A program made the position numbers and the translations under genes. Shown piece after piece: positions 29,344 to 40,789 of a stretch of DNA of 64,000 nucleotides. The DNA lies in contig NZ_LMFA01000021.1 of NCBI RefSeq assembly GCF_001426565.1, positions 186,001-250,000 of the forward strand, written 5' to 3'. The DNA is from Rhizobium sp. Root482. GTDB taxonomy: Bacteria; Pseudomonadota; Alphaproteobacteria; Rhizobiales; Rhizobiaceae. Numbering within the stretch: the stretch's first letter is position 1; each line of letters opens with the position of its first letter. The notes beneath the pieces are model-generated. The model saw only the letters and a list, made by a program, of their open reading frames with translations. It was not told the origin of the DNA and ran no database searches.

Positions 29344-29486
29344 GTCCGCCCCGCCATCCGGTCGGCGCCCCCCGTGTCCGGCAGGCGAAATGCCGCACGG
29401 CAAATCCTTCGAACGGCGTCTTTGTCGACGATACGAGCCATTCGCGACGGTTGTCAGCCGTGCGGAATCATGCCCATTGCCAAATC

Positions 29487-29626
29487 GATGGTGCTGCGTG
29501 CGGGGTGACCCTGGAGGCGGCTTAACAGGGAACACGGTGAGGACGCCCCATCAGGAGCCGAAACCTTGGCTGCCCCCGCAACTGTAAGCGAAGAGTGCAT
29601 CCACCCGCGATCCAGGAGACCTGCTA
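29487..29626 (+). promoter_or_regulatory. Cobalamin riboswitch, apparently internally deleted
   Basis: The classical 5' half is intact: TTAACAGGGAA, CGGTGAGG, then GGCTGCCCCCGCAACTGTAAGCG. The 3' closing end CCAGGAGACCTGC is also present. The central part that normally holds the B12 box (GCCACTG) and the GGGAAGGCGG segment is missing: only about 20 bases separate AAGCG from CCAGGAG. The element precedes gene fragments of an uptake transporter, so I read it as a decayed switch. A short natural variant is the alternative. Confidence 0.75.
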
Positions 29627-29987
29627 TCGAACATGATCAACCGTAACGGACGGGGTGTTCAGACGGAAAAATCTAGCCTGAAAGCAGCGCGCGCTTGCGC
29701 CTGCCCTCTTTCGCCATTTTGCCTCCCGGGCCTGCCCGCGGAGAACAGACATGGCCGATCCGGCAACTCATCCACTAAAACATCGTTTCGGGCCAGCACC
29801 AGCGGCGGCGACCTGAGGATTGGCCAGCGATCCCTGACTGTACTCGCTGGCCAGACGCGGGATCATTTCCAGGCGCCGGTACCGGGCTTCGAACGGGGAG
29901 AGGCGCAATGAACGCGCATGCGACCTTCGGTGCCGCGAAGAGTTTGCCGCGCGTTTCCGGGCTCGGCTGGGGCCGAAGGCTGACCTT
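29627..29987. other. Region between riboswitch and transporter remnants
   Basis: About 360 bases with no intact gene. Two short frames with plausible starts exist: ATG 29750, 21 codons ending TGA, and ATG 29908 after GGGGAGAGG, 32 codons. They look like leftovers of degraded genes in the former B12-controlled operon, but no family block is recognisable. Confidence 0.4.
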
Positions 29988-30070
29988 TTCCTTGTGCGCG
30001 ATGTAAGCTTTTCGCTGAAGCTCGGCGCACGCCCGGCGTCATCGGGCCGAACGGCGCCGGAAAGACCTCT
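29988..30070 (+). pseudogene. Remnant of ABC transporter ATP-binding gene (BtuD/FecE type)
   Basis: Frame 0 from 29988 reads FLVRDVSFSLKLG, the first strand of FecE/BtuD/HmuV-type ATPases. After a frameshift near 30022-30032, PGVIGPNGAGKTS appears (Walker A at 30044-30067). Everything after the Walker A motif is missing, and permease sequence follows directly, so a deletion joined the two genes. Confidence 0.65.
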
Positions 30071-30097
30071 CCCGCGCTGCCTCTATCGCGGGCCAAG

Positions 30098-30428
30098 GGC
30101 GATGAAACGGCGACGACGCTGGGCATTCCGGTCGCAGGCGCTTTCGCGCCCAGATCTTCATCGTCACCGCGCTCCCGGCTGGCGTGATGGTGGCCTTCTG
30201 CGGCGTCATCAGCCTTGTCGGCCTGATCGTGCTGCATTATTTCTCCGGTCGCTGGCCGGCACCGACAATGTGCGTGTCATCCCGCTCTGCGCGCTCGCCG
30301 GTACGGTGCTGTTGAACCTAGCCGATATCGCCGCCCGTATCGTCCTGGCGCCGGAGGATATGCCGGTCAGCGTGGTGACGGGGCTCGTCGTCAGCATCGC
30401 CTTCATTTTCATCCTTCGCCGCAGCTAA
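30098..30428 (+). pseudogene. Remnant of FecCD/BtuC-type permease gene
   Basis: Three reading frames together spell the C-terminal third of a FecCD-family permease: GDETATTLGIPV in one frame (from 30098), RAQIFIVTALPAGVMVAF and ISLVGLIVLHYF in the next (from 30145), and GTDNVRVIPLCALAGTVLL to FILRRS-stop in a third (30258-30428). Two frameshifts (near 30140 and 30250) and the missing N-terminal two-thirds make it non-functional. With the B12 riboswitch upstream, the lost substrate was probably a cobalamin or related corrinoid. Confidence 0.75.
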
Positions 30429-30517
30429 GGACACGCATCCTAAATTTCGACCAAAGGTCTATCGAACACCTCCGGATAGCCAGGACAGGCCGTGGCATTG
30501 GCACGCGGAACGCGGCT

Positions 30518-31231
30518 TTAGTGATAGCGGCGGATCAAGCCGACCAGCTTGCCCTGGATCTTCACCCGGTCGGGTCCGAAAATCCGCGTCTCATAGGCGG
30601 GATTGGCGGCCTCGAGGGCGATGGACGCGCCCTTGCGGCGGAACCGCTTCAGCGTCGCCTCCTCATCGTCCACCAGCGCAACGATGATCTCGCCCGGATT
30701 GGCACTGTTGGTGGTGCGGATGACGACGGTATCACCATCCAATATGCCGGCCTCGATCATCGAATCGCCACGCACTTCCAGTGCGTAATGATCGCCGGGG
30801 CCGACCATTTCGAGCGGCACTGAAATATCATGGGTATTGTTCTGGATCGCCGAGATCGGCACGCCGGCGGCGATGCGTCCCATGACCGGTACGGACACCG
30901 AATTATTGTCCGTATTGGCCGCGCTCCTGGCGGGTGAAGCGGCCGGCTGGGCGCCAAGACTACCCTGGATGACGCTGGGCGAAAAACCGCGCTTTGGCTG
31001 CAGGCTTGCCGAATAAGCTTCCGGCAGTTTGATGACCTCCAGCGCGCGGGCGCGATTGGGCAATCGGCGGATGAAACCGCGCTCTTCGAGCGCGGTGATC
31101 AGGCGGTGGATGCCCGATTTCGACGCGAGATCCAGCGCGTCCTTCATTTCGTCGAAGGACGGTGGCACGCCGGATTCCTTCATTCTTTCGTGAATGAAGA
31201 GAAGCAGTTCCTGTTGCTTGCGCGTCAGCAT
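30518..31231 (-). CDS. lexA: LexA repressor, SOS regulator
   Basis: 237 aa from ATG 31231 (GGAG 5 bases upstream). The N-terminal winged helix-turn-helix starts [10 protein letters not shown] and includes GVPPSFDEM. The self-cleavage site Ala-Gly is in RIAAGVP, the catalytic Ser in GDSMIEAG and the Lys in EEATLKRF. It represses SOS genes until RecA filaments trigger cleavage. Its own promoter carries a perfect operator, so it is autoregulated. Confidence 0.98.
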   Translation of the reverse strand: MLTRKQQELLLFIHERMKESGVPPSFDEMKDALDLASKSGIHRLITALEERGFIRRLPNRARALEVIKLPEAYSASLQPKRGFSPSVIQGSLGAQPAASPARSAANTDNNSVSVPVMGRIAAGVPISAIQNNTHDISVPLEMVGPGDHYALEVRGDSMIEAGILDGDTVVIRTTNSANPGEIIVALVDDEEATLKRFRRKGASIALEAANPAYETRIFGPDRVKIQGKLVGLIRRYH

Positions 31232-31269
31232 GAAAGACAACTCCAGAATCGAGAAACAAATCAAGAACG

Positions 31270-31298
31270 AACCTACATGTTCCATATGTGTTCCGCAA
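31270..31298 (-). promoter_or_regulatory. lexA promoter with SOS box
   Basis: Minus-strand -35 TTGCGG (31293-31298), 17-base spacer and -10 TAGGTT (31270-31275). The spacer holds a perfect alphaproteobacterial LexA box, GAAC-N7-GAAC on the minus strand (31279-31293). The rest of 31299-31530 shows no gene. Confidence 0.8.
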
Positions 31299-31530
31299 GT
31301 CCCGGGCGGTGTTTCCCCACGGCCTGGCCGATACCGGACCATTCGGCACGTCATTTGGCCTCGGTCCCCTCCTGATGGCGCTCTGCAAATTGCACATGAA
31401 AGCCGCCTGCAGAGCAATTGCCGCGCGTAATCGATCACATTCGAATAAAATCTTACCGTGCAAATTGAGGCGCGCGAAATCCAGTGCGTGTAGTTTTGAC
31501 GTGAATCCAAGGAGGCCACAGGCGCACATC

Positions 31531-31842
31531 ATGACCCTGGTCGTTACCATGTCAGCCACGACGGCGGCTTATGCGGCGCAAGCCGTCAAGCCGTCCGCTC
31601 GCGTGAGCGGCGACGGCCCGACGGATGAGGCGATCACGCTCCTGTCGGCCCGGCCGAAGGAGGAGGTCTCTCCCCATACGGTCGCCGCCCTTCGCAGCCC
31701 GACATCGCTGTCCCTGATGCTGATGACGGCCAAGGGCCGCTTGCCCCAGGGCACGCGCGGTGAAGTGCTGGACCGCTACATGGAATTCGAACCGGTGGAC
31801 GAAGATGCGGCCGATCAGGCGCCCGAGGGTCGGCAAGGCTAA
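31531..31842 (+). CDS. Small protein of unknown function divergent to lexA
   Basis: 103 aa. An N-terminal hydrophobic stretch (MTLVVTMSATTAAYAAQA) could be a short signal peptide. The remainder is Ser/Pro/Glu-rich with SLSLMLMTAKGRLP and a charged C-terminus. The best Shine-Dalgarno (AAGGAGG at about 31510) is 15 bases from this ATG, which is unusually far, so the true start is uncertain; ATG 31549 is an alternative. Reality of the gene rests on frame length and a hairpin downstream. Confidence 0.5.
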   Translation: MTLVVTMSATTAAYAAQAVKPSARVSGDGPTDEAITLLSARPKEEVSPHTVAALRSPTSLSLMLMTAKGRLPQGTRGEVLDRYMEFEPVDEDAADQAPEGRQG

Positions 31843-31875
31843 GTCATGTCATGCGCCGTGCAGCGTTAACCCAAA

Positions 31876-31902
31876 ACAGCGGCGCCTCTGCGGGCGCCGC
31901 CA
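31876..31902. terminator. Bidirectional hairpin between 31842 and 31924
   Basis: An 8-bp GC stem (31879-31886 with 31893-31900) has a 6-base loop. On the minus strand it is followed by TGTTTTGGG, so it most likely ends the DUF1775-PCuAC transcript. Confidence 0.6.
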
Positions 31903-31923
31903 TTATACCAACTTTCCGTTCGT

Positions 31924-32898
31924 TCAATTGTGCTGGTGCGTGGTTCCGGCGGCATTGCCGACCGGCAGCACATAATCGACTTTCCCGGCCTTTTCGAAGG
32001 TCAGGGTCAGGGGCACGGTGTCGCCTTCGGCAAACGGCTTGACGACATCCATGAACATCAGGTGCATACCGCCACTTTTCAGCTCGACGGTTTTTCCGGC
32101 CGGAACGGCAATCCCGCTCTCCAGCTTGCGCATTTTCATCACATCATTCTCGATGACCATGTCATGCAGTTCGACGCGTCCTGCCGCCGGGCTTTCGACA
32201 GAAACCAGGACATCGTCCTCACTGCCGCCGTTCGTCACGGCCAGGCCGCCGCCGCCGACCTTGGCGCCCGGCAGCATGGCCTTGATCGTGCCGCCGGAAA
32301 TCTCGATCGCACCGACCTTGACCGGCGTCGGCGCCGCCATGCCGGAGGCATGCGCGGCGTGGCCACCATGATCGCTCTCGGCCATCGTCACGGTCACCGT
32401 GGGCGCGGGATGATCGAGCGAATGGGCATCCGTGCCTTCCGGTGCCACCTCGTCCCAGACCGCCTTGTCCGAGGCGCCACAAAGCTGCGTTACCGGGAAG
32501 GCGATCTGGGTCTTCCTGTCGAAGCCGGAAAGCTTTCCGCTGATCACGAAGGTATCGTAGAATTCATCGGCGAGATCGCCGTTCTTCCAGCGGATCTCGA
32601 TCGGGCCGGCCTTCACCTTTTCACCGTGATTGTCATAGGTTTTCTGGTAGTCACCCTTGATGATTTCGAGCTCCCAGCCGGCCTTCGGCTGCGGCTTGGC
32701 AAAAACGAAGCCTTCGGGCAGCTTAACGCGAACTTCCGAGGTTGCCTTGCCGTCGCAGCCATGCGGTATCTGCAGCACGGCCTTGAACTGGCTTTCCGAT
32801 GGCGCCTCCTTCTTTTCAAAGCTCGTATGCGCCTGCGCCGCGGCCGCGCCGGCAAGGGAAAGCGCGAAGGCAAGGAAGGTGGTTCTGGTCTTGGTCAT
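31924..32898 (-). CDS. DUF1775 (YcnI)-PCuAC fusion, periplasmic copper-handling protein
   Basis: 324 aa. A signal peptide ends in AAAAQAHT, leaving the His as first mature residue, a copper-ligand position in YcnI proteins. Residues about 25-165 form DUF1775 with IPHGCDGKAT and TQLCGAS. A His-rich linker (SDHGGHAAHASGM) leads to a PCuAC domain (about 190-315) with ELHDMVIENDVMKMR and GMHLMFM, i.e. the H-M...M...HxM copper(I) site. The C-terminus THQHN adds two His. Such proteins deliver copper to cytochrome oxidase or detoxify it. It is the second gene behind the 128-aa protein, with a near-identical ribosome site. Confidence 0.88.
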   Translation of the reverse strand: MTKTRTTFLAFALSLAGAAAAQAHTSFEKKEAPSESQFKAVLQIPHGCDGKATSEVRVKLPEGFVFAKPQPKAGWELEIIKGDYQKTYDNHGEKVKAGPIEIRWKNGDLADEFYDTFVISGKLSGFDRKTQIAFPVTQLCGASDKAVWDEVAPEGTDAHSLDHPAPTVTVTMAESDHGGHAAHASGMAAPTPVKVGAIEISGGTIKAMLPGAKVGGGGLAVTNGGSEDDVLVSVESPAAGRVELHDMVIENDVMKMRKLESGIAVPAGKTVELKSGGMHLMFMDVVKPFAEGDTVPLTLTFEKAGKVDYVLPVGNAAGTTHQHN

Positions 32899-33004
32899 CG
32901 TCTGTCTCCGGACCGGATGCTTGCCGCAGCGGCAAGCCGGTCGATGCCGCTTCGGAGCGGCTGAACAATCTCAATCATGACGGAAATCGCAAAAGCGAGG
33001 TGTT

Positions 33005-33391
33005 TCAGCCGAGACGCGGAGGCGCGCGCGATTGCGGCAGGACGCGCGGATAGTCGATGAAGACGAAACGGAACTCGGCGTCCGTTGCAATGTCCAGCGC
33101 GACGCGGCCGATGAGATAGGCATCGCCCGGCTCCGGCAGCAGAATGGAAGCCGCCAGCCGGCAATAGTCGCAGATGGAAGCAAGTTCGCCGGTCGGCGTT
33201 CCATGGTCCTTGACGCCATCCGTCCCGAAGCAGATCTCGCCGATCGAACCGTCGGGCAGCACATAGGCCGCCGCCACGTCGGGCGTGATCTGGCGGGCGA
33301 AGGCAGGCTGATGGGCAAAGGACAGCAGCAGAAGCGCCAGTGCCGAAAGCACCCTCACCGCCACGCTTATCGGTCGCCGGGACCTGGTCAT
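33005..33391 (-). CDS. Small exported protein with CxxC, copper-operon (DUF2946-like)
   Basis: 128 aa from ATG 33391; GGAGACAGACG before the ATG is the same ribosome site as in the next gene. A signal peptide (ALALLLLSFAHQPAFA) is followed by GEICFGTDG and ICDYCRLAA. The CxxC resembles DUF2946-type proteins often found beside copper-binding genes. No enzyme domain. Forms a two-gene unit with the DUF1775-PCuAC protein. Confidence 0.7.
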   Translation of the reverse strand: MTRSRRPISVAVRVLSALALLLLSFAHQPAFARQITPDVAAAYVLPDGSIGEICFGTDGVKDHGTPTGELASICDYCRLAASILLPEPGDAYLIGRVALDIATDAEFRFVFIDYPRVLPQSRAPPRLG

Positions 33392-33514
33392 CGTCTGTCT
33401 CCGTATGGTCTCATTGCAGTATCGCGCCGCAGGCGAAAATGCAAAGGCCGTTTTGCCGCATCCCTCGGCTCCAAATGATACGACAAAAATCTGCTCGAGC
33501 GCGACATTTTGCGC

Positions 33515-33543
33515 TTGCCAAGGACGCGGGATCGCCGTTATCT
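33515..33543 (+). promoter_or_regulatory. Promoter of the gcvTHP operon
   Basis: TTGCCA (33515-33520), 17-base spacer and TTATCT (33538-33543), immediately upstream of the glycine riboswitch. Spacing is ideal, so transcription would start near 33550. Confidence 0.65.
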
Positions 33544-33551
33544 GAGGCCGA

Positions 33552-33712
33552 TCTTGTTGGGAGAATCCGGCGCATGCCGGTGCCGAAGGAGCAACCGCCC
33601 CGGAAACTCTCAGGCCAAAGGACCGACAAGGTGCCGTCAGGACTCTGGAGAGAAGCATTTTGCTCGCCGAAGGGATAACAATCTCAGGCAAAGGGACAGA
33701 GGGGGCTTGAGG
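33552..33712 (+). promoter_or_regulatory. Tandem glycine riboswitch
   Basis: Two consecutive aptamers. The first has GGGAGAA, GCCGAAGGAGCAA, CTCTCAGGCCAAAGGACCG and ACTCTGGAGAG. The second has CGCCGAAGGGATAACA, ATCTCAGGCAAAGGGACAG and AGGGGG. This two-aptamer layout is the standard glycine switch that turns on glycine cleavage genes when glycine is abundant, and gcvT follows 67 bases later. Confidence 0.96.
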
Positions 33713-33778
33713 AAACGTCGCATCGTGGATGCGCCGTGGAGATGAGCCGGCGCGTTGCGCCAAACCCGGAGGCCGGAC

Positions 33779-34915
33779 TTGGACGATCATTCCCCCTTGT
33801 TACAAACACAACTTCATGCGCTGCATGTCTCGCTCGGAGCCCGCATGGTGCCCTTTGCCGGCTATGATATGCCCGTGCAATATCCAGCCGGCGTCATGAA
33901 GGAACATCTGCACACGCGCACCGCCGCCGGCCTCTTCGATGTCTCCCATATGGGGCAGGTCATCCTCCGGCCGAAGTCCGGCCGCATCGAGGATGCGGCG
34001 CTGGCGCTGGAAAAGCTGGTTCCCGTCGACGTCCTCAGTCTTGCCGAAGGCCGCCAGCGCTATGGGCTCTTCACCAATGACGAAGGCGGAATTCTCGACG
34101 ACCTGATGATCGCCAACCGCGGCGACCATCTTTTCCTCGTCGTCAACGCGTCCTGCAAGGAGGCCGATTTCGCCCATCTGCAAAAACATCTCGGCGACAG
34201 CTGCGAACTGACGCTGCTCGATCGCGCACTGATCGCCTTGCAGGGGCCGAAGGCCGCCGAAATTCTGGCCGGGCTCTCGGCCGATATTGCGACCATGCGT
34301 TTCATGGATGTGGCCGAAGTCTCGCTGCACGGCGTGCCCTGCATCATCTCCCGTTCCGGCTATACCGGCGAGGATGGGTTCGAAATCTCCATTCCGTCTG
34401 AATCCGCCGAAGACCTGGCCCGCCGCATCCTGGACCATCCCGATGTCATGCCGATCGGCCTTGGCGCGCGCGATTCGCTGCGCCTCGAAGCCGGCCTGTG
34501 TCTCTATGGAAACGACATCGACACGACGACGACGCCGGTCGAGGCCGCGCTCGAATGGGCCCTGCAGAAGGTGCGCCGGGCCGGTGGCGCGCGCGCTGGC
34601 GGGTTCCCGGGCGCCGATGTCATTCTTGGCCAGTTCGCGGATGGCGCCGATCGTCGCCGGGTCGGGCTGAAGCCGGAAGGCAAGGCGCCGGTGCGCGCCG
34701 GCGCGCAGCTGTTCGCCGATGCCGAAGGAAAGCAGGCCATCGGTTCCGTCACCTCCGGCGGCTTCGGCCCGAGCGCCGATCACCCCGTGGCCATGGGCTA
34801 TGTCGCCAAAAGCCATACGGTCATCGGCACGGAAATCTTTGCGGATGTGCGCGGCAAATTCCTGCCGATCACGGTCGCCGCCCTGCCCTTCGTTACCCCT
34901 ACCTACAAACGCTGA
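33779..34915 (+). CDS. gcvT: Glycine cleavage system T protein (aminomethyltransferase)
   Basis: 378 aa. The T protein moves the aminomethyl carbon from the lipoyl arm of GcvH to tetrahydrofolate and releases ammonia. I choose TTG 33779 because GGAGG lies 6 bases upstream; the frame is open to another TTG at 33755. Folate-site blocks: [34 protein letters not shown] and [18 protein letters not shown]. First gene of gcvTHP under the riboswitch. Confidence 0.95.
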   Translation: MDDHSPLLQTQLHALHVSLGARMVPFAGYDMPVQYPAGVMKEHLHTRTAAGLFDVSHMGQVILRPKSGRIEDAALALEKLVPVDVLSLAEGRQRYGLFTNDEGGILDDLMIANRGDHLFLVVNASCKEADFAHLQKHLGDSCELTLLDRALIALQGPKAAEILAGLSADIATMRFMDVAEVSLHGVPCIISRSGYTGEDGFEISIPSESAEDLARRILDHPDVMPIGLGARDSLRLEAGLCLYGNDIDTTTTPVEAALEWALQKVRRAGGARAGGFPGADVILGQFADGADRRRVGLKPEGKAPVRAGAQLFADAEGKQAIGSVTSGGFGPSADHPVAMGYVAKSHTVIGTEIFADVRGKFLPITVAALPFVTPTYKR

Positions 34916-34931
34916 TCTGGAGCAAAATCCG

Positions 34932-35293
34932 ATGCTGAAATTTACCGATGAACATGAATGGCTGATAATCGAGGGTGACGTCGCAACGGTCGGCATCACC
35001 GCGCATGCCGCCGAGCAGCTGGGCGACCTGGTATTCGTGGAACTGCCGGAAGGCGGCACGGCGCTGGACAAGGGCGCGACAGCGGCCACCGTCGAATCCG
35101 TCAAGGCGGCCTCCGACGTCTATTGTCCGCTGGACGGCGAAATCGTCGAAAGCAACCAGGCGATCGTCGACGATCCGTCGCTGGTCAATAGCGATCCGCA
35201 GGGCGCTGGCTGGTTCTTCAAGCTGAAGCTTTCCGATCCGTCGGCCGTCAATGCGCTGCTCGACGAAGCCGCCTACAAGGAGCTTATCGCCTG

Positions 35294-35294
<1 letters not shown>
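34932..35294 (+). CDS. gcvH: Glycine cleavage system H protein
   Basis: 120 aa lipoyl carrier that shuttles the aminomethyl group between GcvP, GcvT and lipoamide dehydrogenase. The lipoylated Lys is in ESVKAASD (about residue 59). The N-terminus FTDEHEWL is characteristic. The stop overlaps the gcvP start (TGATG). Confidence 0.97.
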
Positions 35295-38158
<2,864 letters not shown>

Positions 38159-38175
38159 CGGCCAGCAAGAGCCAA

Positions 38176-38207
38176 AACGCCGCCATCTTCGGGATGGCGG
38201 CGTTCTT
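38176..38207 (+). terminator. Terminator of gcvTHP
   Basis: An 11-bp perfect stem (38176-38186 with 38194-38204) closed by a 7-base loop starts 17 bases after the gcvP stop. The tail CTTCGTT is only moderately T-rich. Confidence 0.7.
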
Positions 38208-38245
38208 CGTTGATCGTCGATGAGCCGGTGGGCCGGTCGGCCGGC

Positions 38246-39775
38246 CTATTCCAGATAGGTAACCGGGTTGACCGCGCTGGCGTTCTTGCGGACTTCGAAA
38301 TGCACCTGCGGCTGCGAGGCGGTGCCGCTCATGCCGGACGCGGCAAGCGTCTGGCCGCGCTGGATCTTCTGGCCGCGCTGAACCTTCAGTTCGGAGGCAT
38401 TGCCGTAGACCGTGACCGTGCCGTCGTCATGGCGCACCAGCACGGCATTGCCCAATTCCTTCAGGCTGCTGCCGGAATAGATGACCACGCCGTTTTCGGC
38501 TGCCTTGATCGGCGTACCCTCGGGCACAGAGATATTGATACCGTCATTGCGGTTGCCTTCGACATTGGCGCCGTAACCGGCGATGACCGCGCCGCGGACG
38601 GGCCAGCGATATTTGCTGATGCCGGTAGACTTCGGCGAGGCTTCGTCGCCGCTATCCTTGGAGGCGACCTCGGTTACCGACTGCTTGGCGACGGCCGGTG
38701 CGTCCTGAACGGTTTTCGTCTCTTCAAGCTTCCCAGTCTTGGTCTCGATTTTCTTGTCGGGAACCGATGCGGTGGCGATCTGGTCCGGGGCGGCAGTTCC
38801 GCCCGTGGGGACCTTCAGGGTCTGGCCGATGCGGATCGCAGCCGAGGTCAGGCCATTGGCCTTTCTCAGCGCGTCCACGGAGACGCCATTGGCCTTGGCG
38901 ATGCGGTTCAGCGAATCGCCGGCCTTCACCGTATAGGTTCCCTTGTCGCCCTCGCCGGCCACCGGCTGCTTGCCGGCGGCGATATCGGTGCGGCCGACGC
39001 CCTTTTCACGGGATTGGGTCTGGCCCGGCAGGATGGCGACGTCACGGCTTTCGGGCAGCGAGGGAATATTCTTCTGCTTGTCGACGTCAAGACTCGCCGC
39101 AGCGTCGGACGCGGCTGCCTTGGCAGCGCTTCCGGCAACTCCGTAGGTCGGAATAAGAATGCGCTGTCCCGGCTCGGCCTGGGATGCGGATTTCAGGCCA
39201 TTCGCCTTCAGGATTTCCTTTTCGGGAACGCCGAAACGCTTGGAGAGCGTGGCAACCGTATCGCCCTGGCGCAGCAGCACGGCCGGCGCGTTGTTCGTGG
39301 ACCATCCGCCCTTGGTCGTCGCGGTGGTGACCGGATCGACGACGTTCTTCTTTTCGGCACGAACCGTCTCGCGGGCGGCAGGGAAAGACTGCTCCATCGC
39401 GACATTTCGGGAGTTTGCAGCGGGATCTGTGAGTTCAACGCGCTGGACATTGATCGGCGTGGAAGCGGCCCGTGCGGAGGCCGGTGTCGTCGCCGTATTG
39501 ACCGGATCGGGGAAAGACTGTCCCATCGCCTGATCGCGACTTTCGACCGCCATTGTCGGCGCGGCAGCCAAGCCAGCACCCTGCACCTCGCCTTGCGGTA
39601 CCGGCCCGTTGCCGCCGGGGCGGATCGAACTTGTCGTCAGATTGTCCGATCTCGAGAAAAGCCCGTCGAAACGGCTGGCATCCGAACTACATCCGGTCGC
39701 CGCGCCTGCCAGCAGAACCGCCACACAGAGGCGAAGGACGGACTTTTCCACACTCGACGAAACTCTCATACGCAT
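38246..39775 (-). CDS. NlpD-like lipoprotein with two LysM and a degenerate LytM (M23) domain
   Basis: 509 aa. The lipobox LAGAATGC gives an outer-membrane lipoprotein. LysM domains lie at about 163-212 (LRQGDTVATLSKRFGV) and 277-322 (VKAGDSLNRIAKANGV), which bind peptidoglycan. The C-terminal LytM domain (about 388-509) reads RNDGINIS where active M23 peptidases have HxGxD, so the zinc ligands are lost, while HFEVRK remains. This fits an amidase activator of the NlpD/EnvC kind in daughter-cell separation. It lies downstream of surE and pcm, similar to the surE-pcm-nlpD order of enterobacteria. Start at 39775 or 39769 is not settled. Confidence 0.88.
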   Translation of the reverse strand: MRMRVSSSVEKSVLRLCVAVLLAGAATGCSSDASRFDGLFSRSDNLTTSSIRPGGNGPVPQGEVQGAGLAAAPTMAVESRDQAMGQSFPDPVNTATTPASARAASTPINVQRVELTDPAANSRNVAMEQSFPAARETVRAEKKNVVDPVTTATTKGGWSTNNAPAVLLRQGDTVATLSKRFGVPEKEILKANGLKSASQAEPGQRILIPTYGVAGSAAKAAASDAAASLDVDKQKNIPSLPESRDVAILPGQTQSREKGVGRTDIAAGKQPVAGEGDKGTYTVKAGDSLNRIAKANGVSVDALRKANGLTSAAIRIGQTLKVPTGGTAAPDQIATASVPDKKIETKTGKLEETKTVQDAPAVAKQSVTEVASKDSGDEASPKSTGISKYRWPVRGAVIAGYGANVEGNRNDGINISVPEGTPIKAAENGVVIYSGSSLKELGNAVLVRHDDGTVTVYGNASELKVQRGQKIQRGQTLAASGMSGTASQPQVHFEVRKNASAVNPVTYLE

Positions 39776-39984
39776 GACGCTTTACCCACTTGGAACACAA
39801 CTCGGTGTAGGAGGATTAAAACGCATTAGAGTTACCGCGCAGTTAAAAGCGCCGTACGGGGTCGGTATTTTTGATGAATTGATAACCATGATCGCGCCGC
39901 GACGTAGATTGTGCAGGCGGTTTCGGGTTTTCAGGGATGCGAGATGGCGCGCGCGCGAAAGATTCTACAGGCGGCTGTCCGACA

Positions 39985-40641
39985 TCAGAAAGTTTCGCGA
40001 TAGAACTTTTCGATCTCGGAAAGACCGGCGCGCTTCTGCGAAACATCTTCATAGCTGATCGTGCCGGTGTCCCAGCCGAACATGTCGCCGGTGATCATGC
40101 CGGCGGTCTCCTGCTCTACCGGACTACCGGTCCCCGCCTTGTTCTCGTCGAGCAGAACGCTGACCAGCGTCTGGAAGGCCGAGCCGCTGTCGATGCCGGC
40201 ATGATCGCTGTATTCGACAGAACGCGCGCCGGCGATGGCTGCATCCCGTGTGCCGAAATAGCGGAGACTGTTCTGATCTTCGGGACGGAGATTGTCATAA
40301 TAGCTGATGAAGGCGCGGTAATAGGCCTTGTGGTCGCCGGTCTCGCTGTATTTTCCAAAAGCCTGGTATTCACGCGCGGCGAGCTGCGGCGAGAGTTTGT
40401 TGGCCCATTCGTCCCTGGTGAGTGCCGGATATTTTTCAGGCGCACGCTTCGCCCGGCCAAGAAACAGGAGTGCTTCCGCCGAAAGCGAAACGCGAGACGA
40501 CGGATCATAGCCGCCGGTGCGCATCGCAGCTTCGCCGCCGTCCTCGCGGCCTGCTGTGGCAGCCTGTACCGGATTGCGGCCGGCAAGGTTGCCCGGGCCG
40601 TCGCCCGTCGCCGCCGCGTTCACTCTATTGCCGATTTGCAT
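39985..40641 (-). CDS. Conserved-looking protein of unknown function, near a possible CtrA box
   Basis: 218 aa from ATG 40641 (AGGAGA 6 bases upstream). There is no signal peptide or membrane helix. The N-terminal 50 residues are Ala/Gly/Asn-rich and probably disordered; then SSRVSLSAEALLFLGR introduces a compact, aromatic-rich domain (YQAFGKYSE, KAYYRAFISYYDNL, LRYFGTRDAA). No family is recognised. A perfect TTAA-N7-TTAAC sits 133 bases upstream, suggesting cell-cycle control. Confidence 0.7.
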   Translation of the reverse strand: MQIGNRVNAAATGDGPGNLAGRNPVQAATAGREDGGEAAMRTGGYDPSSRVSLSAEALLFLGRAKRAPEKYPALTRDEWANKLSPQLAAREYQAFGKYSETGDHKAYYRAFISYYDNLRPEDQNSLRYFGTRDAAIAGARSVEYSDHAGIDSGSAFQTLVSVLLDENKAGTGSPVEQETAGMITGDMFGWDTGTISYEDVSQKRAGLSEIEKFYRETF

Positions 40642-40773
40642 CTGTCGTCTCCTGCGCTTTGACGCCCGGAATGGAACTGACAAACACGCATCAAGCCGAA
40701 ATTCAGCCGCTTGGCATGACTTGACCGCGCAATTTTCGGTTAAGCCCTGAAACTTGCGCGAGGCTGGATTTTA

Positions 40774-40789
40774 TTAACGAATTATTAAC
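40774..40789 (+). promoter_or_regulatory. CtrA-box-like motif TTAA-N7-TTAAC
   Basis: An exact match to the alphaproteobacterial CtrA consensus, in the 222-base gap (40642-40863) between the methyltransferase gene and the unknown gene at 39985-40641. On the minus strand it still reads TTAA-N7-TTAA. AT-rich 8-9-mers of this kind arise rarely but not never by chance in 60 percent GC DNA. Confidence 0.45.

Noticed and set aside
24092-29398. A 1768-codon open frame on the strand opposite gpr
   Set aside because: It is a mirror effect of strong codon bias in the repetitive, high-GC gpr gene. It has no ribosome site, is Arg/Gly/His-rich and matches no family; the plus strand has the membrane helices and conserved ends.
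29863-30237. A 124-codon minus-strand frame in the transporter-remnant region
   Set aside because: It is opposite recognisable ABC transporter fragments and has no family pattern.
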